19,306 nt of DNA from Clostridia bacterium. GTDB lineage: Bacteria > Bacillota > Clostridia > HGM11514. The notes beneath the pieces are model-generated. The model worked only from the letters and a program-made list of their open reading frames with translations, was not told the origin of the DNA and ran no database searches. The position numbers and the translations under genes were made by a program. The stretch spans positions 1 to 19,306 of the forward strand of contig CAAENE010000090.1 of NCBI GenBank assembly GCA_900757255.1. Reading direction: 5' to 3'. Below are positions 14,536 through 19,306 of this stretch, one piece after another. Within the stretch, counting starts at the first letter, position 1. Each line of letters opens with the position of its first letter.

Positions 14536-17500
14536 TTATTTAAAATACTGAACGCCGCTTTCAAACAGCTTTTGGTCTTTTTCACCATAAATATTTTGGA
14601 ACACGCCGCTTGAATACCGCTCGCTGTGGCCCATTTTGCCGAAAATCCGCCCATCAGCGCTGGTAATCCCTTCAATGGCATAATAGGAACCATTGGGATT
14701 AAACGCAATGTCATAAGTCGGATTCCCCTCAAAATCCACATACTGGGTTGCAATCTGTCCGTTTTCACTTAACATTTGATAGATTTCCGGACTGCAGACA
14801 AACCGTCCTTCCCCGTGGGATACTGCAATGGAATGCATATCTCCAGGCTTTGTGTTGTACAGCCAGGGCGATTTATTAGAAATAATTTTTGTATTGACCA
14901 TACAGGATACATGCCGGTTAATCGTATTGAAGGTCAGGGTTGGGAAAGTGCTGTCTGTTTCGGTAATTTTGCCAAAGGGTACCAGCCCCAGCTTAATCAG
15001 TGCCTGAAATCCGTTACAGATCCCCAGCATCAGACCGTCGCGGCTGTAAAGCAGTTCGTTGACGCTTTCGCAGATTTCCGGATTGCGGAATACCGTCGCA
15101 ATAAATTTGCCCGAACCCTCTGGTTCGTCACCGCCCGAAAAACCACCTGGTATCATAATCATCTGCGCATTCTCTATCTTTTCTTTCATTGTCCGGATAG
15201 AATCCTTGATCCCCTGTGAGTCGATATTGTTCAGGACAAAAACATCCGCCTGTGCGCCCGCCTTTTCAAATACGCGCGCGGTATCGTATTCACAGTTAGT
15301 GCCTGGAAATACCGGAATGAATACGCGGGGTTTTGCAAACTGTTCCGGATGCTTGGCAATCGTGACGTTCTCATAAAGTCCATTTGTAATGCCTAATTGT
15401 TCACACGGTGCGTCAATCGGGAAAATGCCGGACAGCGGCTGTTCCCATACAGAAATACTTTCATTCAGGTCAGCTTGAAATGTTCCAAAATCGATATTCT
15501 GTTCCGGCTTTGTATGCCCAATTAAAGCGACATGCTCTGCCGGTGCAAGCTGCTGTGTTGTTTCAATTACGATAGAACCGTAAAGAGGTCTGCCTAAATC
15601 CTCGGTTGTTTCAAAAGTAAAGCCTATTTTATTTCCGGCACACATTTTAAAGATTGCTTCCGCAATCCCGCCGTGGGTCACCGTATGGGCAGACAAAACC
15701 GCTCCCTTTTCTGCAAGTTCATGTACCAGTTCAAAATTCTGCCGCAAAACTTCAAAGTCCGGCATAGCGTTTTCATTATAATCCGCTTTGATACAATAAA
15801 CTTTACTGTCCGTCCGTTTCATTTCATTGGAGATGATTTTATCAACATCAATGGTATTAACTGCAAAAGATACCAGGGTCGGCGGTACGTCCAAGTCGTC
15901 AAAAGAGCCTGACATGGAATCCTTGCCGCCGATTGCCGCCGTCTTAAATTCCATCTGCGCGCGGTATGCACCCAATAATGCGGCAAAAGGCTTGCCCCAC
16001 CGTTTCGGGTCATTCCCCAGCCGTTCAAAGTATTCCTGAAAAGTCAGTCTTGCCGATTGATAATCACAGCCGGCTGCCACCAGCTTTGCAATGCTTTCCA
16101 CCACCGCATATACACTGCCGTGATAGGGGCTGATTTTGGATAATGCCGGGTCGTATCCGTAAGACATTACCGATGCAGTCCCGCATTCGCCGTCCAGCAC
16201 CGGAATTTTTGCCGCCATTACTTCGGTTGGCGTCAGCTGGTATTTGCCTCCAAAGGGCATCAGAACGCTTCCAGCTCCGATAGAGGAATCGAACCGTTCA
16301 ATCAGCCCTTTTTGAGAGCAGATATTAATATTGGATATCAGTCTGTCAAAATCTTCTTTTGCTGTTATTGGTTCTCCATCAAAATAAGCGGAAATATCGC
16401 CGATTTTTTCTACAGATACCTCCATCTGCTTGGGCGCGCCGTTGCTATTGAGGAAATCGCGCGTAATGTCCACGATCGTTTTACCGCGCCATTTCATGGA
16501 CATAACAGGTTCTTCCGTCACCTCAGCTACGATAACCGCCTCTAAATTTTCCTCGTGGGCATACTTTATAAACTGCTCCGCGTCCCCTGCGCGCACCACA
16601 ACTGCCATACGCTCCTGGGATTCAGAAATAGCAAGCTCGGTACCGTCCAAACCGTCGTATTTTTTCAAAACCTTGTCTAAATCAATCGTCAGCCCATCTG
16701 CCAGCTCGCCGATTGCAACCGACACGCCGCCCGCACCAAAGTCGTTGCAGCGCTTAATCAGGGTCGTCACTTTTTTGTCGCGGAACAGTCTTTGAATTTT
16801 ACGTTCTTCCGGCGGATTCCCCTTTTGTACTTCCGCACCGCAGGTTTCCAGGCTTTCAGCTGTATGCGCTTTGCTTGAACCGGTAGCGCCGCCGCAGCCG
16901 TCCCGTCCGGTACGCCCGCCCAGCAATATAACCACGTCACCCGGCGCCGGAATCTCGCGTATTACATTTTCAACAGGCGCAGCGCCGATGACCGCACCGA
17001 TTTCCATTCTCTTCGCTTTATAGCCTTCATCGTATATTTCACGCACCATACCGGTTGCAAGACCGATTTGGTTACCGTAAGAGCTATAACCCTGTGCCGC
17101 AGTTGTACTGATTTTTCTCTGAGGCAATTTGCCGGGCATGGTATCCTTCACCTTTTCACGAACGTCACCGCTTCCTGTTACCCTCATCGCCTGGTAAACA
17201 TAGCTTCTTCCGGACAGAGGATCGCGGATGGCGCCGCCCAGGCAGGTCGCCGCGCCGCCGAACGGTTCAATTTCGGTCGGGTGATTATGCGTTTCATTTT
17301 TGAACATCAGCAGCCAAGGTTCGGTTTTGCCGTCCACCTTCACATCTATCTTGATACTGCACGCATTGATTTCCTCGCTCTTGTCAAGATCATCCAAATA
17401 TCCTTTTCGGGACAGTTCTTTTACGCAGATCGTCGCAAGGTCCATCAGCGTAATTTTTTTCGTTCTTCCCATATCTTCTCTTGTTTTGAGGTAATCCTGA

Positions 17501-18249
17501 AAAGTCTCTTCAATCAGCTTGTCAGAAATAGAAAATCCGGTCAGCTCGGTGGAAAAGGTCGTATGCCGGCAATGGTCGGACCAGTATGTATCGATTATCT
17601 TGATTTCGGTATAGGTAGGATTGCGTTTTGCAGTATCCCGAAAATAACGCTGGCAGAATTTGATATCGGCAAAGTCCATCGCAAGTCCCATATCTTTTAT
17701 CATCTCTGAAAGTCCGGCGTCATCTAACTCTATAAAACCGTCCAATATGCGGATATCCTCCGGCGCCGGTGCCTCCAGCTCCAACGTATCCGGTTTTGCC
17801 AGATCTGCTAACTGAGATTCCACCGGATTGATACAGTAGGAAACGATACGGTCAAAATCCTCGTCTGACACCGTTCCCCGCAGGACGATCAATTTCGCAG
17901 TCTTGACCTTTGGCTTGTCTGCCTTAGAGAGGATCTGGATACTCTGTGCGGCAGAATCCGCCCGCTGGTCATATTGTCCCGGCAGATACTCGACCGCAAA
18001 AACACGCTCATCTTTCCCAAAAATCATACTTTCCAGTGTAAAGGTATCAACCGGCGGTTCAGAAAAAATGGTGTTCACCGCCATGGAAAACACCTCGTCC
18101 GTTATGCCGGATACGTCGTACCGGTGTATGATACGCACCTGTTCCAGCCCTTTTATATTCAGGTTTTCTGTCAAGTCCTTCAGCAGGGCTTTTGCCTCAA
18201 TCGCAAAATCCGCCTTTTTCTCTACAAAAATCCGTTTTATCTTGTCCAT
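14536..18249 (-). CDS. purL: Phosphoribosylformylglycinamidine synthase PurL, single chain with glutaminase domain
   Basis: Fourth step of purine synthesis: FGAR, glutamine and ATP give FGAM. The protein is 1237 residues, the size of the clostridial/streptococcal single-chain clade (TIGR01857). In order it has an N-terminal PurS-like region (about 1-150), a linker with YWSDHCRHTTF, and two AIRS-like synthetase halves (NETHNHPTEIEPFGGAATCLGG; then AAIGGKDSMSGSF). The glutamine amidotransferase domain runs from about 985 to the end. There LGICNGFQ carries the nucleophile Cys1078, and GHSER the His1208/Glu1210 pair. TTG 18261 opens the frame, but ATG 18249 has GGAGG 5 nt upstream. It starts 21 nt after the small membrane protein. 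Other pur genes are not in the window. Confidence 0.97.
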   Translation of the reverse strand: MDKIKRIFVEKKADFAIEAKALLKDLTENLNIKGLEQVRIIHRYDVSGITDEVFSMAVNTIFSEPPVDTFTLESMIFGKDERVFAVEYLPGQYDQRADSAAQSIQILSKADKPKVKTAKLIVLRGTVSDEDFDRIVSYCINPVESQLADLAKPDTLELEAPAPEDIRILDGFIELDDAGLSEMIKDMGLAMDFADIKFCQRYFRDTAKRNPTYTEIKIIDTYWSDHCRHTTFSTELTGFSISDKLIEETFQDYLKTREDMGRTKKITLMDLATICVKELSRKGYLDDLDKSEEINACSIKIDVKVDGKTEPWLLMFKNETHNHPTEIEPFGGAATCLGGAIRDPLSGRSYVYQAMRVTGSGDVREKVKDTMPGKLPQRKISTTAAQGYSSYGNQIGLATGMVREIYDEGYKAKRMEIGAVIGAAPVENVIREIPAPGDVVILLGGRTGRDGCGGATGSSKAHTAESLETCGAEVQKGNPPEERKIQRLFRDKKVTTLIKRCNDFGAGGVSVAIGELADGLTIDLDKVLKKYDGLDGTELAISESQERMAVVVRAGDAEQFIKYAHEENLEAVIVAEVTEEPVMSMKWRGKTIVDITRDFLNSNGAPKQMEVSVEKIGDISAYFDGEPITAKEDFDRLISNINICSQKGLIERFDSSIGAGSVLMPFGGKYQLTPTEVMAAKIPVLDGECGTASVMSYGYDPALSKISPYHGSVYAVVESIAKLVAAGCDYQSARLTFQEYFERLGNDPKRWGKPFAALLGAYRAQMEFKTAAIGGKDSMSGSFDDLDVPPTLVSFAVNTIDVDKIISNEMKRTDSKVYCIKADYNENAMPDFEVLRQNFELVHELAEKGAVLSAHTVTHGGIAEAIFKMCAGNKIGFTFETTEDLGRPLYGSIVIETTQQLAPAEHVALIGHTKPEQNIDFGTFQADLNESISVWEQPLSGIFPIDAPCEQLGITNGLYENVTIAKHPEQFAKPRVFIPVFPGTNCEYDTARVFEKAGAQADVFVLNNIDSQGIKDSIRTMKEKIENAQMIMIPGGFSGGDEPEGSGKFIATVFRNPEICESVNELLYSRDGLMLGICNGFQALIKLGLVPFGKITETDSTFPTLTFNTINRHVSCMVNTKIISNKSPWLYNTKPGDMHSIAVSHGEGRFVCSPEIYQMLSENGQIATQYVDFEGNPTYDIAFNPNGSYYAIEGITSADGRIFGKMGHSERYSSGVFQNIYGEKDQKLFESGVQYFK

Positions 18250-18270
18250 ACTGACCTCCAAAATTCTTTT

Positions 18271-18564
18271 TTATGCCTTTGGCTTTGAAGTCGTTTTTGT
18301 TTTTGGTGATGATTTGCTATCCAGCTGGTCTTCCAGCTCTATGATACGTTTATCCTTTTGCTCTATCATTTCTTCCAGTTCGGTTACCTGCTGCTCCAGC
18401 TCCTCATAACTCGGCTTGTCCGCTGACGGCGTGCTGCTTGTCTGTCCCTGTTCCGCATGGGAAAAAGGCTTGGTTATCACAACATAGGTGGCGCCAAACG
18501 ACAACCCAAATATCAGCATCAGCATCACTACATAAAAAATCCCTCTTCTGGCTTTTTTACTCAT
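18271..18564 (-). CDS. Small membrane protein with coiled coil, function unknown
   Basis: A 97-residue protein I do not recognise. A basic N-terminus (MSKKARRG) leads into one membrane segment at about 9-30, so the rest should face outward. A Ser/Thr/Pro-rich linker (33-51) follows, then a coiled coil at about 52-83 with hydrophobic residues V60, L63, I67, I74, L77 and L81 in 3-4 spacing, and a Lys/Ser/Thr/Pro tail. The topology resembles small division or cell-envelope scaffolds such as FtsL/DivIC, but sequence gives no proof. AAGGAG lies 4 nt before ATG 18564. Its stop is 21 nt from the purL ATG, so they share a transcript; it is divergent from the mecA-like gene. Confidence 0.82.
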   Translation of the reverse strand: MSKKARRGIFYVVMLMLIFGLSFGATYVVITKPFSHAEQGQTSSTPSADKPSYEELEQQVTELEEMIEQKDKRIIELEDQLDSKSSPKTKTTSKPKA

Positions 18565-18596
18565 CTCATTTATCTCCTTTTTTCCGTATAGTCATT

Positions 18597-18602
18597 ATTA
18601 TA
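18597..18602 (-). promoter_or_regulatory. Possible -10 box for the small protein-purL operon
   Basis: TATAAT on the minus strand (18602-18597), about 33 nt before the ATG at 18564. No good -35 is visible at 16-18 nt; the upstream DNA is very A+T-rich (18600-18690), which could act as an UP-like element. Weak evidence. Confidence 0.4.
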
Positions 18603-18693
18603 ATGGATTTTCCGTTTTTTTTCTACTATAATTTAGAAATTTTTTATTTTTTATAGATTTTTAAAATTATCTGTTTTATTTGTTTCATTTTTA

Positions 18694-18702
18694 TGTTATA
18701 AT
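18694..18702 (+). promoter_or_regulatory. Extended -10 promoter of the mecA-like gene
   Basis: TGTTATAAT (18694-18702) is a TGN extended -10 with consensus TATAAT. The -35 region is only T-rich (TTTTAT at 18674-18679, 17 nt away). Transcription would start near 18709, giving a leader of about 128 nt before the ATG at 18837. Confidence 0.75.
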
Positions 18703-18753
18703 ACATATACAATAAAGAGGGAGATTTTCATCGTCACATATCCATCCCTGTGT

Positions 18754-18819
18754 CTGTTTTCGAGCACCTTGAAACAGCATGTCAACCCCAGGTCAGTTAT
18801 CTTTATGGAGCTTTGCTCC
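18754..18819 (+). promoter_or_regulatory. Structured 5' leader of the mecA-like gene
   Basis: Two hairpins can form in the leader. One is at 18754-18777: CTGTTT pairs with AAACAG, then CGAG with CTTG past a bulged T, with a 3-nt loop. The other is at 18807-18819: GGAGC, TTT, GCTCC, immediately before the AGGTGG ribosome site. CTCCGGAG at 18816-18823 is itself palindromic and would compete. I recognise no known riboswitch or T-box in it, so any regulatory role is inference. Confidence 0.45.
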
Positions 18820-18836
18820 GGAGAGGTGGTGCTTTT

Positions 18837-19306
18837 ATGAAGATTACGAAGATTTCTCAAAACAAAATCAAAATCCTCATCCCTTACGATGAGCTGTACG
18901 AGAATAATATCAATTATGATGAAATGCTGGATTTCAACGATAAAACCAAATCCTTCTTTATGAACATCTTGGAGCAGGCCCAGTCCGAAACAAAAATCGA
19001 TTTTGAAAACTCTCAGATTGTGATTGAAGTGTATCCGTATCTTGATGAAGGTTTTGCCGCTATCATGACAGTCAACCCAATGCGGCTTAACCGCCAAAAA
19101 TACCGTTATCTGAATTATAAGGTAAAATCCAAACAGGATACAGTCCAGAAGCTCTGTTATCAGTTTGACAGCTTCGAAACTGTTCTTGATTGTGTCCGCC
19201 GGATAAATCCTGATACAATACAGGAAAGTGTTTTGTATCAGGTCAACAGTGTATATATTCTGCAAGTCGCTGTCAGCGGGCTTCAGTCTGAACCGGATAT
19301 ATTAAA
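18837..19306 (+). CDS. mecA: MecA-like ClpC adaptor protein (3' end cut by window)
   Basis: The frame runs from ATG 18837 to the window end without a stop: 156 codons plus 2 bases. It begins MKITKISQNKIKILIPYDEL, then INYDEMLDFNDKTKSFFMNI and a MecA N-terminal block ending IVIEVYPYLDEGFAAIMT. After a linker, FDSFETVLDCVRRI and SVLYQVNSVYILQV match the start of the MecA C-terminal ClpC-binding domain. MecA proteins deliver substrates (ComK and others) to ClpC for degradation; the substrate here is unknown. AGGTGG stands a few bases upstream. The linker between domains is short compared with Bacillus MecA. A 189-residue open frame on the opposite strand overlaps this gene and is a shadow. Confidence 0.88.
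   Translation, partial: MKITKISQNKIKILIPYDELYENNINYDEMLDFNDKTKSFFMNILEQAQSETKIDFENSQIVIEVYPYLDEGFAAIMTVNPMRLNRQKYRYLNYKVKSKQDTVQKLCYQFDSFETVLDCVRRINPDTIQESVLYQVNSVYILQVAVSGLQSEPDIL

Noticed and set aside
17068..17709. 213-residue plus-strand frame inside purL, and similar long frames at 2509-2934, 9343-9759, 10406-10939 and 13736-14221
   Set aside because: All are antisense to strongly recognised genes and their translations show no family features.
18779..18893. Small upstream ORF in the mecA leader starting at ATG 18779
   Set aside because: It has no visible ribosome site, overlaps the mecA start in another frame and encodes nothing recognisable.
18696..19265. 189-residue open frame on the minus strand
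   Set aside because: It is antisense to the clear MecA-like protein, matches no family I know, and the mecA frame with ribosome site and promoter explains the DNA better.

Overview
The window reads as chromosomal DNA of an anaerobic Firmicute, most likely class Clostridia. The reasons are AAGGAG-type ribosome binding sites, sigma-A promoters, a tyrosine-dependent radical-SAM ThiH (the anaerobic route to the thiazole of thiamine), a Clostridia-type single-chain PurL of about 1240 residues, a type III glutamine synthetase and a MecA-like ClpC adaptor. Base composition looks moderate (roughly mid-40s % GC by eye). I see no rRNA, tRNA, CRISPR array, transposase or phage gene. Almost all genes are on the minus strand; the two plus-strand genes sit at the window edges and are both cut by them.

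Layout. (1) 1-720, plus: 3' end of a GH116-like (beta-glucosidase/glucosylceramidase type) glycoside hydrolase. It converges on the thi operon, with a hairpin terminator at 757-785 that can serve both strands. (2) 4842-794, minus: a thiamine thiazole operon. A consensus promoter (TTGACA-17-TATAAT) precedes a TPP riboswitch, an intrinsic terminator and then thiS, thiF, thiG, thiH and a ThiE/TenI-family gene. The last gene looks more like TenI (thiazole tautomerase) than ThiE, so the operon appears to make only the thiazole half of thiamine. A three-copy intergenic repeat lies between thiF and thiG. (3) 8129-4862, minus: a probable operon of polysaccharide deacetylase, RsmF-like rRNA m5C methyltransferase, a TIGR04076-family protein and a RimJ/RimL-type acetyltransferase. 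(4) 14269-8169, minus: purine nucleoside phosphorylase, MTA/SAH/adenosine-type deaminase (4-nt overlap), type III glutamine synthetase and a Na+/phosphate cotransporter with a PhoU-like tail, ending at a terminator. (5) 14270-14535: a palindrome-rich intergenic element. (6) 18564-14536, minus: a small membrane/coiled-coil protein of unknown function followed by purL. (7) 18697-19306, plus: a promoter, a structured leader of about 130 nt and the 5' part of a mecA-like gene, divergent from (6).

How the genes fit together. ThiS/ThiF supply sulfur, ThiH supplies dehydroglycine from tyrosine, ThiG builds the thiazole and the TenI-like protein would aromatise it; TPP shuts the operon off through the riboswitch. 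The purL-to-phosphate-transporter stretch has a nitrogen/phosphate/purine logic: GlnN makes the glutamine PurL consumes, the phosphorylase needs phosphate that the transporter would import, and the deaminase feeds inosine-type nucleosides to the phosphorylase. No obvious new defence or mobile system is present. The least explained items are the thiF-thiG repeat, the palindromic element downstream of purL, the internal duplication in the TenI-like protein, the mecA leader and the small membrane protein ahead of purL.
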